From: Nostoc sp. HK-01
GTDB lineage: Bacteria > Cyanobacteriota > Cyanobacteriia > Cyanobacteriales > Nostocaceae
DNA: 64,000 bases
Reading direction: 5' to 3'
Assembly (NCBI GenBank): GCA_003990705.1
Contig: AP018318.1
Span: 1,615,501-1,679,500 of the forward strand
In this document: in pieces, positions 46,541-55,341 of the stretch
Layout: each line of letters starts with the position of its first letter
Position numbering within the stretch: the stretch's first letter is position 1
Position numbers and translations under genes: made by a program
The notes under the pieces: generated by a model
Told to the model about the DNA's origin: nothing
Database searches by the model: none
Seen by the model: the letters and a program-made list of their open reading frames with translations, nothing else

Positions 46541-46771
46541 TACTTCAATACGATATTTGGGTACTTTAATACGATATTTGGGTACTTCAATACGATATTT
46601 GAGTACTTCAATATGATATTTGGGTACTTCAATATGATATTTGGGTACTTCAATATGATATTTGGGTACTTCAATACGATATTCGGGTACTCCAATACGA
46701 TATTCGGGTACTTCAATATGATATTCAGATACTCCAATACGATATTCGGATACTTCAATACGATATTTAAG
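46541..46771. repeat. 21-bp minisatellite, 11 copies
   Basis: Eleven head-to-tail copies of a 21-base unit whose commonest form is TACTTCAATACGATATTTGGG, with single-base variants (C or T at several positions, a few G/A). The array ends exactly at 46771. The unit contains no stop in one frame of either strand, so both strands show spurious ORFs (YFNTIFG or YPNIVLK repeats). There is no spacer variation, so it is not a CRISPR. Confidence 0.95.
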
Positions 46772-46972
46772 AACTCAACAGCAAAAAAACATAAATTTTA
46801 TACTTTTAATTATAATATTTTTCAGTATAATTAGTGAATAAATATTAGATTTTACTGTAACTATACTTTAGTTTTAGTTGTTATTGCTCAGGTCAAGAAA
46901 GATAGCAGATAGCTAGAGTAAAAATATAAGTTTGCATCAATTTTTACAGGATATTCAGTAGAAAAGGTATAT

Positions 46973-47392
46973 ATGGCAAGATTAAAACGTGGTTCTACAA
47001 TATTAGATAAAGCAACGCGACGAATTGCTGGGATGCGATCGATTAGCGAAACGTTGGAATTTGGTGATGGGTTGAGTTTGACGGAGTATGAAAGGCGAAT
47101 TCAAACCTTACAAACAAAGTTGTCAAACTACAATACGATGCTCTCTACTTTAGATGAAGCGATGGGGCAGATTCAATTACTAGAGCAAGATTTAAGCAGC
47201 TATTCTGAAAAAATGTTAATGAGTGTCAGAACGCGCTATGGCAAAGACAGTTTGCAATATGTGCAAGCAGGTGGAAAGCTGCGCCAACAAAGTAAGCGTG
47301 CATCAACAACTGCACCGACTACAACGATGATGGCGCTAAATGTAGAGAACTCAACAATGAATGGTAAGAGTACAAAGACAACAGTGAATTAA
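46973..47392 (+). CDS. Small coiled-coil protein, relative of the window's first gene
   Basis: 139 residues. A basic N-terminus (ARLKRGSTILDKATRRIAGMRSI), a long helix with heptad character (LSLTEYERRIQTLQTKLSNYNTMLSTLDEAMGQIQLLEQDLSSYSEKML), then VRTRYGKDSLQYVQAGGKLRQQSKR and a Ser/Thr-rich tail. The last conserved block is shared with the partial gene at 1-312. No known function. It stands alone, with about 200 bp of minisatellite and spacer upstream and a palindrome downstream. Confidence 0.72.
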   Translation: MARLKRGSTILDKATRRIAGMRSISETLEFGDGLSLTEYERRIQTLQTKLSNYNTMLSTLDEAMGQIQLLEQDLSSYSEKMLMSVRTRYGKDSLQYVQAGGKLRQQSKRASTTAPTTTMMALNVENSTMNGKSTKTTVN

Positions 47393-47441
47393 CTTGAGTT
47401 TAATAAACTATCTCTTCAAGCTGTAAACCTGCGATTTACAC

Positions 47442-47508
47442 ACAAGTTATTGAATTACCCCACCTTAACCCTTGGAAAAGGGGGATTAAGGGGGGTAATT
47501 TAACTTGT
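47442..47508. repeat. 67-bp imperfect palindrome
   Basis: ACAAGTTA (47442-47449) pairs with TAACTTGT (47501-47508), AATTACC with GGTAATT, and CCTTAA with TTAAGG, with a TTGGAAAA loop. Wording of this kind (CCCCACCTTAACCC / GGGGGATTAAGG) is a frequent dispersed palindrome in cyanobacterial intergenic DNA. It may end the transcript of the 46973 gene. Confidence 0.7.
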
Positions 47509-47667
47509 ATGTACATGGCAAGCCTCCTTTTTTAAGAGTCGTCAACGCCGTGGTGTTAGCGAAGCGCCACTCACAAACCTTGACTAACAGTTGCGATCGC
47601 TCATATTGAGTCAAAATTTGAGATGCGATCGCATGAGTGTAAACTGTGCATAAAGTTAGTTGGCTGC

Positions 47668-48552
47668 TTATAAGTTAGGTGGTAATTCTAAAGGAATTGT
47701 CCCTAATAAACCCTTGCGATAATCTGTAAAAAGTTGTCTCGCTGCGCGTTCCACATCACCGTTATAACGATGTTCTGCTAAAGCTTCTAAATAAGATTCT
47801 CCTGTGTAGGGTGTGGAGTCGAGTCCATAGCGTAACTGTAGCGGTGATTCTGGTAACAAATGATTTGCAGTAATATGAATTTCGTTCAGAAAATCTACTA
47901 GTGCGGATGCTACGAGTTGATTATCGTAAGATGCTTGACCGATATCATCGCAGATTGCTAATTTCAAAGCTGCGTCTTGGTTTTCTAAGCGAGAAGGAAT
48001 GACACCAGGTGCATCGAGTAATTGTAACTGGTCAGATATCCGTACCCAACGCAAGCTACGTGTTACCCCTGGGCGCGCTGCACTTTCTACCACGCGCCGT
48101 CCCAAAAGGCGATTAATTAAAGCTGATTTGCCAACGTTAGGAAAACCAATCACCACAGCCCGCACAGGACGAGGTAACATTCCGCGATCGCATCTTTTTT
48201 TATTTAGTTCGACTCCGGCCGCTTGGGCGGCTTTCGCAATAGCTGTGACACCTTGACCCTGTTGAGCGTTGGTAAAATAAGGTATTTCCCCTTGACTTCT
48301 AAACCAATCTGTCCAGAGCGATCGCACTTGGGGGGTAATCATATCTAAGCGGTTCAATACCAAAATCCGCGTTTTATTTCCTACCCATTCACCTATTTGC
48401 GGGTGGTGCGTCGCCAAAGGAATCCGCGCATCTCGGACTTCTAATACCACATCTACCAGTTTTAGCTGTTCTTTGAGGTTTTTTTCTGCCTTGGCAATAT
48501 GACCCGGATACCATTGGATCAGGTTTAATTTGTAGTTGTTCGTAATAGCCAT
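47668..48552 (-). CDS. Ribosome biogenesis GTPase, RbgA/YlqF type
   Basis: 294 residues with the circularly permuted GTPase order: G4 LVLNRLD (about residue 65) comes before G1 GFPNVGKSALIN (about 135) and G3 DAPG. The N-terminal IQWYPGHIAKAEKNLKEQLKLVDVVLEVRDARIPLATHHPQI is the RbgA signature. A helical C-terminal domain follows. The protein assists late assembly of the 50S subunit in the cytoplasm. Upstream are the VOC gene on the same strand and tandem heptamers. Confidence 0.93.
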   Translation of the reverse strand: MAITNNYKLNLIQWYPGHIAKAEKNLKEQLKLVDVVLEVRDARIPLATHHPQIGEWVGNKTRILVLNRLDMITPQVRSLWTDWFRSQGEIPYFTNAQQGQGVTAIAKAAQAAGVELNKKRCDRGMLPRPVRAVVIGFPNVGKSALINRLLGRRVVESAARPGVTRSLRWVRISDQLQLLDAPGVIPSRLENQDAALKLAICDDIGQASYDNQLVASALVDFLNEIHITANHLLPESPLQLRYGLDSTPYTGESYLEALAEHRYNGDVERAARQLFTDYRKGLLGTIPLELPPNL

Positions 48553-48560
48553 AGAAAAAA

Positions 48561-48626
48561 GTGTGAAGTATGAAGTATGAAATTTTGTCTTTTGACAAAG
48601 AACAATTGACTATTGACTATTGACTC
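48561..48626. repeat. Heptamer short tandem repeats (STRR)
   Basis: TGAAGTATGAAGTATGA near 48565-48580 and TTGACTATTGACTATTGACT near 48605-48624. The second series contains the TAG stop of the VOC gene at 48610. Confidence 0.7.
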
Positions 48627-48996
48627 CCTTATCTTGATGCAGAATTAGACGATTACCGTCAGGATCGTAGGCATAAATCTCTCGTCCGTGGGAAGCAATA
48701 GATATTTCGCCGGGTGGAGGATAACCTAAATTTGTGAGATGAGCGATCGCCGCTTCTAAATTACTCACCTCTAAGCACAAACTTATTTTACTTTTAGTTG
48801 AGTTTTCAAATTCTAACTCGTGACTTTGTTTCGGTTGAAAAATCCCCAATTGCAAACCCATCAATTGAAACTCTGCATAAACATTGGGAATCAAATTACT
48901 AGGCTTTTCACTTAAAACTTGAGTATAGAAATTGACTAAACTTTCTAGATTAACTGTGGCGATCGCCACGAATACTTCAGTATATCGCAAAACCAT
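48610..48996 (-). CDS. VOC-family (glyoxalase/bleomycin resistance-like) protein
   Basis: 128 residues, a single VOC unit: YTEVFVAIATVNLESLVNFYTQVLSEKP at the N-terminus, KISLCLEVSNLEAAIAHLTNLGYPPPGE, and the typical ending GREIYAYDPDGNRLILHQ. Members bind metal and small molecules as lyases, dioxygenases or drug-binding proteins; the role here cannot be told. The last codons and stop come from a TTGACTA heptamer array, so the extreme C-terminus (GVNSQ) is repeat-derived. Confidence 0.85.
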   Translation of the reverse strand: MVLRYTEVFVAIATVNLESLVNFYTQVLSEKPSNLIPNVYAEFQLMGLQLGIFQPKQSHELEFENSTKSKISLCLEVSNLEAAIAHLTNLGYPPPGEISIASHGREIYAYDPDGNRLILHQDKGVNSQ

Positions 48997-49134
48997 TACT
49001 TTGCTGTAGCTAATTGATGTTGCAAATCATTTCTCGATAAATTGATCAGCCATTAATATCAAAAATTCAAGTTTGGGCAAGAGTTATTAAAAATATACTC
49101 TCACCCATATCTATCACTTTTATGAATTCAAAAT

Positions 49135-50070
49135 TTAAGACATAGCAGACTTAGCTTGATGAATAGCATTCAGCCAAGGTTTGATATTATCTCCATCTGT
49201 GTGCATATTCCATCGTCTACCACCCCGTTTAAAGGGATAAACATTGTTTTCTACAGCCCAAATTAAATCATCTAAATGTTGAATAAAGTTGTCACCATGT
49301 TCTACTGGATGAATTGCCCAAGTACCAGTACTCATCGACCAACGCTCAAAACCTTTAACTTTAAAAGTATGTGTAAATGAATTCTCTAATGGCTCTCCAG
49401 TATCCTTTTGTACTAGTGGCAATACATTCTTTTCTAACCGTTGGCGGTCTAAGAGAAAATATCGTGTAGAAACGTTACGAGCTTTATTCCATAATTGCTG
49501 CTGTTTAGATTTTAAAGGACGACCGATTAATTTTTCTATAAAATTTTGAGCTTGTGGAGGGCCACCTTCGCAAGTGGCAATCACTACAGATGGGTTTGCT
49601 TGCAACATTTCAATCGCTTCATCTATCCAAGACTTTCTTGCTGCATCCTGGCAAAAAAGCACATCGGAATCTACATGCAGAATATAATCAGCAGTACACT
49701 GTTCCAAAGCAAACAGATATTGGTAAATTGGCGCTCCATCAAAATCCTTGACATCTATATCTTCACGTCCAAAATATTTTTTTAATACTGACTTTTGAGA
49801 GTTTTCATCCCAAGGTATTTCATCTACTCGATTAATAACACCCTCTGTTCGCAGTTGCTCTAATTTTGTTCTTAATTCGTCTATTTGCCCTGTTTGACGT
49901 TCTAGGTATTTACCAGATGGCTTACCAGGATCTAGTGCTACCAGCCTTTCGCAAAAAGGATAATCCAGAGAACGCATCATACTCCGGAGTATTTTATCGA
50001 TGAATGGGGTATCCACAACGCACGCATTTACAGTAAAGCTAACTTTAGGCTTTTGACCAAGCGTGTTCAT
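49135..50070 (-). CDS. Glycosyltransferase-like protein with DxD motif
   Basis: 311 residues from ATG 50070, preceded by AGGAC; the frame is open to TTG 50097. The N-terminal half resembles a GT-A fold: KVSFTVNACVVDTPFIDKILRSMMRSLDYPF, then ALEQCTADYILHVDSDVLFCQD with DSD as the metal-binding DxD. The C-terminal half (RYFLLDRQRL, RWSMSTGTWAIHPVEHGDNF) is unassigned. Cytosolic. Probably transfers a sugar to an unknown acceptor. Not in an obvious operon. Confidence 0.78.
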   Translation of the reverse strand: MNTLGQKPKVSFTVNACVVDTPFIDKILRSMMRSLDYPFCERLVALDPGKPSGKYLERQTGQIDELRTKLEQLRTEGVINRVDEIPWDENSQKSVLKKYFGREDIDVKDFDGAPIYQYLFALEQCTADYILHVDSDVLFCQDAARKSWIDEAIEMLQANPSVVIATCEGGPPQAQNFIEKLIGRPLKSKQQQLWNKARNVSTRYFLLDRQRLEKNVLPLVQKDTGEPLENSFTHTFKVKGFERWSMSTGTWAIHPVEHGDNFIQHLDDLIWAVENNVYPFKRGGRRWNMHTDGDNIKPWLNAIHQAKSAMS

Positions 50071-50141
50071 ATTTAAATGTCCTAGTTTATCTGACAAGAT
50101 TACGTAAAAATCAAGTAAAAATTGTGATTTTTACGAGCATA

Positions 50142-50981
50142 TCATGTCCCCATAATTCTCTGCCATCCAGTATAAATATTGAAGCGTGTTCCCCGTAAAA
50201 ATCCTACTAAAGTAATACCAAACTCTTCAGCGACAGATACCGCTAAACTGCTAGGCGCAGATACAGAACAAACAATTGGCACTCCAGCAACTACAGATTT
50301 TTGCAGTAGCTCAAAACTAGAACGCCCACTCACCATGACAATATGATGATTGAATGGTAACTCTTCACTTAGTACAGCCTTACCAATCAACTTATCTAAC
50401 GCATTGTGACGGCCAACATCTTCTTGTAAGTTCAACATTGTTCCTTCAGCATCAAATACCGCCGCCGCGTGTAACCCTCCAGTTGCGCTGAAGATACCTT
50501 GATGCGATCGCAACTGCTCAGATAAACTGTAAATAATCTCAGACTTAACTGTTAAATCAGAAGTAATTTTGGCACAACCCCGCAACTGCAAAGCTGCAAT
50601 ACTAGCTTTACCACAAACTCCGCAGGCGCTATTGATATAAAAGTGACGTTCTAAAGGCTGTAAATCTGGATTTAACCCTGGCTTTAGTTGCACATTAATA
50701 ATGTTATGACGCTGCTCACCATCTATAGATTCATCTGTGCAGTAGCTCATCTTTTGGATATCTTGTTTACTATTAATCACGCCTTCACTAAAGAGAAAGC
50801 CAGCTACTAATTCAAAATCTGCGCCGGGAGTTCGCATTGTAATAGCTACTGTCCGCGACGGTGATATCAAACGAATTTCTAAAGGTTCTTCGGTAGTTAA
50901 TTGGTCTTGTCGCAAGCGTTTTTTACCATTTTCGACTACCCAAACTTGCGCTTTAGTTTTGCTTTGATGAGGGAATTTCAT
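50142..50981 (-). CDS. fdhD: Formate dehydrogenase accessory sulfurtransferase FdhD
   Basis: 279 residues. FdhD passes sulfur from IscS-type desulfurases to the molybdenum cofactor of formate dehydrogenase. Family features: EEPLEIRL, MRTPGADFELVAGFLFSEGVI, the CxxC sulfur-transfer site SACGVCGKAS, LHAAAVFDAEGTMLNLQEDVGRHNALDKLIG, and MVSGRSSFELLQKSVVAGVPIVCSVSAPSSLAV. No formate dehydrogenase gene lies in the window; the target may be another molybdoenzyme. The gene stands alone, about 70 bp upstream of the glycosyltransferase on the same strand. Confidence 0.95.
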   Translation of the reverse strand: MKFPHQSKTKAQVWVVENGKKRLRQDQLTTEEPLEIRLISPSRTVAITMRTPGADFELVAGFLFSEGVINSKQDIQKMSYCTDESIDGEQRHNIINVQLKPGLNPDLQPLERHFYINSACGVCGKASIAALQLRGCAKITSDLTVKSEIIYSLSEQLRSHQGIFSATGGLHAAAVFDAEGTMLNLQEDVGRHNALDKLIGKAVLSEELPFNHHIVMVSGRSSFELLQKSVVAGVPIVCSVSAPSSLAVSVAEEFGITLVGFLRGTRFNIYTGWQRIMGT

Positions 50982-51249
50982 TAATTACGGTAATAAACAC
51001 ACTACTTAGTTATATTTATGCGCGATGTCTACGACGGGTTCTACCTACGCATATTAATCGTCAACGCAGCTAGAGCGATCGCTTAGTTGCAATGTCTGAT
51101 AAATTCTTTAAAATGCAAAGCTAAACCTGTATTTGTCATATTCTTTTTTTAAACTTGTATAAGCAATACTATAAAAATCTGATTTATTAACCAAGGTAAT
51201 CAGAAGAGATAAGTATTTATCTCTAAATTGGCTACGAGGTAATATTAAA

Positions 51250-51636
51250 ATGCCCAAATGGAAAGTGGTAACGGAATTTTCTTTTAATAGCGCTCACTAC
51301 ATTAAAGATTACGATGGCCCCTGTGGTCGGATGCACGGTCATAATTACGAAGTCCGCATCGAAGCCATCTCAACACAACTGCATTCTTCACAATTTTGTC
51401 CACATCCAGTTATGGTAGCTGATTTTAGAACTTTACGTTGGGCAAAACAAGATGCTACTAAAGGAGGGCTTGACCACTGCATTTTAAATGAAGTTATGCC
51501 TCCTGAATATGAGACTACTGCTGAAATGATCGCTAAGTACATTTACGATGAAACCAAGAAGCGATTACCGCCAAATGTACAATTAAAAGTTAATGTTTCT
51601 GAAACACCTAATAGTTGGGTGGAGTATGAAGAATAA
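51250..51636 (+). CDS. queD: 6-carboxy-5,6,7,8-tetrahydropterin synthase
   Basis: 128 residues. QueD converts dihydroneopterin triphosphate to 6-carboxytetrahydropterin in queuosine (preQ0) synthesis. Zinc His residues are in FNSAHYI and GRMHGHNYEV, the catalytic Cys lies in GPCGRMHGH, and LDHCILNE and PTAE-like YETTAEMIAKYI complete the set, along with the C-terminal VSETPNSWVEYEE. Related PTPS enzymes are an alternative, but the CxxxHGH form is typical of QueD. I saw no preQ1 riboswitch upstream. Confidence 0.93.
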   Translation: MPKWKVVTEFSFNSAHYIKDYDGPCGRMHGHNYEVRIEAISTQLHSSQFCPHPVMVADFRTLRWAKQDATKGGLDHCILNEVMPPEYETTAEMIAKYIYDETKKRLPPNVQLKVNVSETPNSWVEYEE

Positions 51637-51660
51637 TAATTTGTCAATTTGTCAGTAAAA

Positions 51661-51699
51661 ATATTGATTGTTGGGATTAGCCATTCCAACAATTAATAT
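51661..51699 (+). terminator. Terminator of queD
   Basis: ATATT and ATTGTTGG pair with CCAACAAT and AATAT around an 11-base loop, followed by GTTTTGTTTC. It starts 25 bp after the stop. Confidence 0.78.
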
Positions 51700-52074
51700 G
51701 TTTTGTTTCATGGCTCAGAATGAGTGAGAGAGTAGTTTCCAGCCCCTTCCACTCTTTTTGACTAGATAAAAATTATAATTATTGATCTAGTTTTGGCACT
51801 ATTTTTGTTCATTAAATACATTTTTAAACTATAAATAATTAAGATACTTCTTTGGATAGATGGCATTAATAAATTAGTATAGATATACAAACTTAGTATT
51901 AGTAACTTTTTATTAACAAATAAATGCAATAGTTCATTTCTGAAAGTTCATAAAGTTATAAATCACATTATTAATTTTTTAATAATACTTGTCTCAGCTT
52001 GTACATTCATGCCATAAGTTAACGTCGAAATTGTGTAATCTAAAAACAGCTAGGCTAATCTTCAATGAGGTCTG
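51700..52074. other. AT-rich intergenic region
   Basis: No ORF or strong repeat. It presumably contains the promoter of the small gene at 52075. Confidence 0.4.
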
Positions 52075-52290
52075 ATGACTCCTAATATTCTGCGTCAGCT
52101 TTGGTCTGTGGTTGAAACCGCCCAAACCATGACCCTCTTACAGCTGGATGATTCTAGCTTGGTGCAATGGTTGGTAAAACAAACCACAACACAAGTTTTC
52201 TTAGATTCCCATGAGATTGATTCTCTTGGCGACTATATTCAATCCCGGCTAAGTCTGATACGCGATATCGCTTATGATCGACACTGCTAA
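52075..52290 (+). CDS. Small helical protein of unknown function
   Basis: 71 residues: ILRQLWSVVETAQTMTLLQLDDSSLVQWLVKQ, then LDSHEIDSLGDYIQSRLSLIRDIA. Helix-rich, acidic, no membrane segment. It is preceded by GAGG nine bases before the ATG. It reads like a conserved small cyanobacterial protein, but I cannot name it. Tandem heptamers follow directly, before the convergent ribD. Confidence 0.7.
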   Translation: MTPNILRQLWSVVETAQTMTLLQLDDSSLVQWLVKQTTTQVFLDSHEIDSLGDYIQSRLSLIRDIAYDRHC

Positions 52291-52293
52291 GAA

Positions 52294-52348
52294 GTCAACA
52301 GTCAATAGTCCAGAGTAAAACCATTGACCATTGACCATTGACTATTGA
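52294..52348. repeat. Heptamer short tandem repeats (STRR)
   Basis: GTCAACAGTCAATAGTC, then CCATTGACCATTGACCATTGACTATTGA. The last units contain the TAG stop codon of ribD on the minus strand. Confidence 0.72.
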
Positions 52349-53568
52349 GGCAAATAACCTTCCACTAAGCAATCGGAACCAACCACACGCCAACGAACAC
52401 GTTCTAAGGGCAATGCTTCCGTCATAGTAGTCAAACCTAAATCACCGACAGGTGTAGGCGCATGGCTACCACCAATAATTTTAGGAGCAATAAAGGCCAT
52501 AACTTTTTGTACGGCTCCTTGAGCGATCGCACTTGCAGCTAAATTACCGCCACATTCCCACAGAACACTGCAAAAACCCCGTTCATATAAATGACTCATT
52601 GCTTGTTCAGGTGTTAGCGCTGGTAATTCCACAACTTCCACGCCGTGTTTAAGCAACATTTTTTGTAAATCAGGGTTGGCTCCAACTTCTGTTAACACCA
52701 ACGTTGGCGCTTCTTGGGTATCCCACAAACGAGCGTTTTCGGGCAAATTGAGTTGACGACTCATCACCACCCGTAAAGGATTATGCGCCCCCACTTGGTG
52801 GCTAGTTAAAAAAGGATTGTCTTGTCGGACTGTATTACCACCAACAATGATGGCATCACAAGCCGCCCGTAGTTGATGTACTTCACTGCGGGCGGCTTGA
52901 TTTGTCACCCACGCGCTATGACCAGCAGTAGTGGCAATTTTGCCATCTAAAGTCATGGCATATTTCAAAATACCAAAAGGTTTTTTATATAAAATACGAT
53001 GTACAAAAGCTTCATTTAGCTGCTGACAGGCTTCATTCTCTACCCCAACTAACACCTCGACACCAGCAGCGCGTAAACGAGCAATTCCACCTCCAGCCAC
53101 CAAAGGATTAGGATCAACCATACCCACTACCACCTTAGCCACATCAGCCTCTATCAACCCTTCCGAACAAGGCGGAGTGCGGCCATAGTGATTACAAGGT
53201 TCGAGGTTCACATAAACTGTCGCACCACGAGCGCCAACGCCTGCGGCTCTCAAAGCAAAAACTTCGGCATGAGGTTCACCCGCACGGGGATGAAACCCTT
53301 CGCCCAAAATCTCGCCATCTTTGACTACAACCGCCCCCACCAGCGGATTAGGCGAAGTGCGCCCCAAAGCACGGCGGGCAAGTTCCAAGCATCGCTGCAT
53401 CATGCGGGAGTCAAAGTCAGCTTCACTGCTCATACTGTTCTGCGTTTGAGAATTGAATACCAAAGGCGTTGGCGCAGCCTCTCCAGCGGAGAATTGCACT
53501 ATCAACCCATCTTTTTGAGTGTAATTTAGTGATGTATCTACCTGAGCAACAACTGGGGAATTATCCAT
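52342..53568 (-). CDS. ribD: Riboflavin biosynthesis protein RibD (deaminase/reductase)
   Basis: 408 residues. The N-terminal pyrimidine deaminase has zinc ligands in GEPHAEVFAL and NLEPCNHYGRTPPC; the C-terminal reductase has YAMTLDGKIAT, AIIVGGNTVRQDNP and LWECGGNLAASAI. It carries out the second and third steps of riboflavin synthesis from GTP-derived pyrimidine. About 50 residues precede the deaminase, more than usual; ATG 53433 (MSSEADF) is an alternative start, and neither has a clear ribosome-binding site. The stop lies in heptamer repeats. Confidence 0.95.
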   Translation of the reverse strand: MDNSPVVAQVDTSLNYTQKDGLIVQFSAGEAAPTPLVFNSQTQNSMSSEADFDSRMMQRCLELARRALGRTSPNPLVGAVVVKDGEILGEGFHPRAGEPHAEVFALRAAGVGARGATVYVNLEPCNHYGRTPPCSEGLIEADVAKVVVGMVDPNPLVAGGGIARLRAAGVEVLVGVENEACQQLNEAFVHRILYKKPFGILKYAMTLDGKIATTAGHSAWVTNQAARSEVHQLRAACDAIIVGGNTVRQDNPFLTSHQVGAHNPLRVVMSRQLNLPENARLWDTQEAPTLVLTEVGANPDLQKMLLKHGVEVVELPALTPEQAMSHLYERGFCSVLWECGGNLAASAIAQGAVQKVMAFIAPKIIGGSHAPTPVGDLGLTTMTEALPLERVRWRVVGSDCLVEGYLPQ

Positions 53569-53718
53569 AAATTTTGGGCAAGAATTTCAATATTCTGCAC
53601 GTTACCGACTTGGCTTGATACCTCAACAGTAATATCCCAGAGCTACTGTTCGCTGTCGGGGTGCATACTTAAATACTATTGCACCGAAACTATTGACCGT
53701 TGACCCATGACATCAACT

Positions 53719-53762
53719 AAAAAGAGTGAGGATTTAGGGTCTGTAACCATAATTCCTCACTC
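53719..53762 (-). terminator. Terminator of the mreBCD operon
   Basis: GAGTGAGGA and TCCTCACTC form a 9-bp stem with a 21-base loop, followed on the minus strand by TTTTT. It lies about 35 bp beyond the mreD stop. Confidence 0.82.
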
Positions 53763-53796
53763 CCAAAATTTAAACTCAAAATTATTTCCTCTGTAA

Positions 53797-54411
53797 CTAT
53801 TGCTCGATTGCTTTGCGCTTTTGCCACCAAAGATTGAGGGGATAGTAAACTACAGGAGCCCAAAGACTACTGAGAATCGCTGAGGCTAGAGCAACCCGTT
53901 GGTAATAAGCCCAGATGTATTCTACTTTGCGATCGCCAGTCAAACTCAACTGCAAACCGAAAATCGATTCTGTCAAAATTGCCATTAAAAAGACAATTAA
54001 AGCGATGGAAATAAAGTCTTCCTGAATAAATCGCTGCTTCTGTACTAATCCAGTCAGCAGTCCCACTAAACCCAAAGTTAAAGCATGAGTCGGGTCTGGT
54101 GATGTCATAGCATCTTGCAGTAGCCCTAAAACGATCCCTGCTACTGCTCCTTCCCAAACAGAGCGTTTTACACTCCAGGCAACTACCCAAATTAACAGCC
54201 AATTAGGCCCAATGCCCAACAATTCTGTACCAGGAAAGCGCGTTGGCAATAACAGCAAACATAACAGTACAGACCCAACCGTTACAGACAAATCTAACAG
54301 TTGAACTACACGCGGATGCCAACGGGCGATCGGTTTGCGATAAGCTTTAGATTTTCGCTCCGCAGCTTTGGGCTTTTTTTGTCTACTACCATTAAATGAA
54401 GGTATCTTCAT
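53797..54411 (-). CDS. mreD: Rod shape-determining protein MreD
   Basis: About 204 residues from ATG 54411, which overlaps the mreC stop by one base (TAATG); the longer open frame to 54510 runs through mreC and is discounted. After a basic N-terminus there are five to six membrane helices (VVQLLDLSVTVGSVLLCLLLLP, LLGIGPNWLLIWVVAWSV, GAVAGIVLGLLQDAM). MreD is the membrane partner of MreC and RodA/PBP2 in lateral wall growth. It is translationally coupled to mreC. Confidence 0.92.
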   Translation of the reverse strand: MKIPSFNGSRQKKPKAAERKSKAYRKPIARWHPRVVQLLDLSVTVGSVLLCLLLLPTRFPGTELLGIGPNWLLIWVVAWSVKRSVWEGAVAGIVLGLLQDAMTSPDPTHALTLGLVGLLTGLVQKQRFIQEDFISIALIVFLMAILTESIFGLQLSLTGDRKVEYIWAYYQRVALASAILSSLWAPVVYYPLNLWWQKRKAIEQ

Positions 54412-55247
54412 TATTTTGATTTTCGCAGTTGTTGATTTGCCTGTTCTTGCTGTGCCGACTCTGGGTTTTCCTGTTGTTGGTTTGTTGGTTTTGGATAAAC
54501 AGCAACCCAATCTAATGACCTAATGGGCGGAAAAAGTTCAACTTTCGCCACAGATGCCGGCAGTTTCTTTAAATCTAAAGATTTAATTCGTCCTACTGCC
54601 AAACCAGATGGGAATTTTTGGCTGTAAGTTGAAGTTGAAACTAAATCTCCTACCTTGACATTCGGAACTTTTTCGTAAAATTCCAACACAGCTTCCGCTG
54701 AAGAATCGCCCCGCAAAACTCCCTTAGCTGAGGTGCGGCTAATTGTCACACCCACTTGACTTTTCAGGTCACTAATGAGTAAAACGCGGCTAGTGTTAGG
54801 GGTGACAGTATCTACTAAACCTACTAATCCACCCTCAGCCTTGACAATAAACCCTTCTTGAATCCCAGAATTTGAGCCACGATTGAGTGTAACTTGTTGC
54901 CACCAATGATCCGCACTACGTCCTACTACCCGCGCTGGCAAGGGACGTGATGCAGGTGGCTCAGTCTGCACATAACCTAATAAATGCTGTAACTGTTGAT
55001 TTTGGCTTTCCAGTTCTTGGATGCGTGTTTGCATTTCCATAAACTGGGCATCTTTGAGGCGTTCCTCCAAACGTTCTGCGGGAGTTTGCCCAGATTGCAA
55101 AATCTGTAAAGGACGCGTCACTACTTGGTAAACTTCCAGCAGCATTGCTCCTTGAGTCTGTCGTAATATCCAAGCACCACCTAGTACCAGGGCCAGCGAA
55201 GCAATCTGTAACCCTTTACTACCCCACCAACGACGTACAGTAACCAT
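54411..55247 (-). CDS. mreC: Rod shape-determining protein MreC
   Basis: 278 residues. One N-terminal membrane helix (GLQIASLALVLGGAWILRQT), then a coiled coil (ERLEERLKDAQFMEMQTRIQELESQNQQLQHLL), then the periplasmic beta domains (ARVVGRSADHWWQQVTLNRGSNSGIQEGF, LISDLKSQVGVTISRTSAKGVL). MreC links MreB to the wall-synthesis enzymes outside the membrane. The tail is Gln/Asn-rich. It is 94 bp after mreB and overlaps mreD by one base, so this is an operon. Confidence 0.94.
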   Translation of the reverse strand: MVTVRRWWGSKGLQIASLALVLGGAWILRQTQGAMLLEVYQVVTRPLQILQSGQTPAERLEERLKDAQFMEMQTRIQELESQNQQLQHLLGYVQTEPPASRPLPARVVGRSADHWWQQVTLNRGSNSGIQEGFIVKAEGGLVGLVDTVTPNTSRVLLISDLKSQVGVTISRTSAKGVLRGDSSAEAVLEFYEKVPNVKVGDLVSTSTYSQKFPSGLAVGRIKSLDLKKLPASVAKVELFPPIRSLDWVAVYPKPTNQQQENPESAQQEQANQQLRKSK

Positions 55248-55341
55248 TTATACCTGTTTCTATATTTTGCTAGATATCGGATTCTATTTATATGAAACCC
55301 AAATCCAAGGCAAATAGAACCCAATATCCCATATTTTTTTC

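Noticed and set aside
46541-46771. Possible CRISPR array
   Set aside because: The units are contiguous 21-mers without unique spacers, and there are no cas genes in the window.
46525-46834. Repeat-protein ORFs on both strands of the 21-bp array
   Set aside because: They exist on both strands because the unit is a multiple of three without stops. Neither has a start signal or non-repeat domain.
50982-51249. preQ1 riboswitch before queD
   Set aside because: I looked for the compact hairpin plus A-rich tail near the ribosome-binding site and did not find it.
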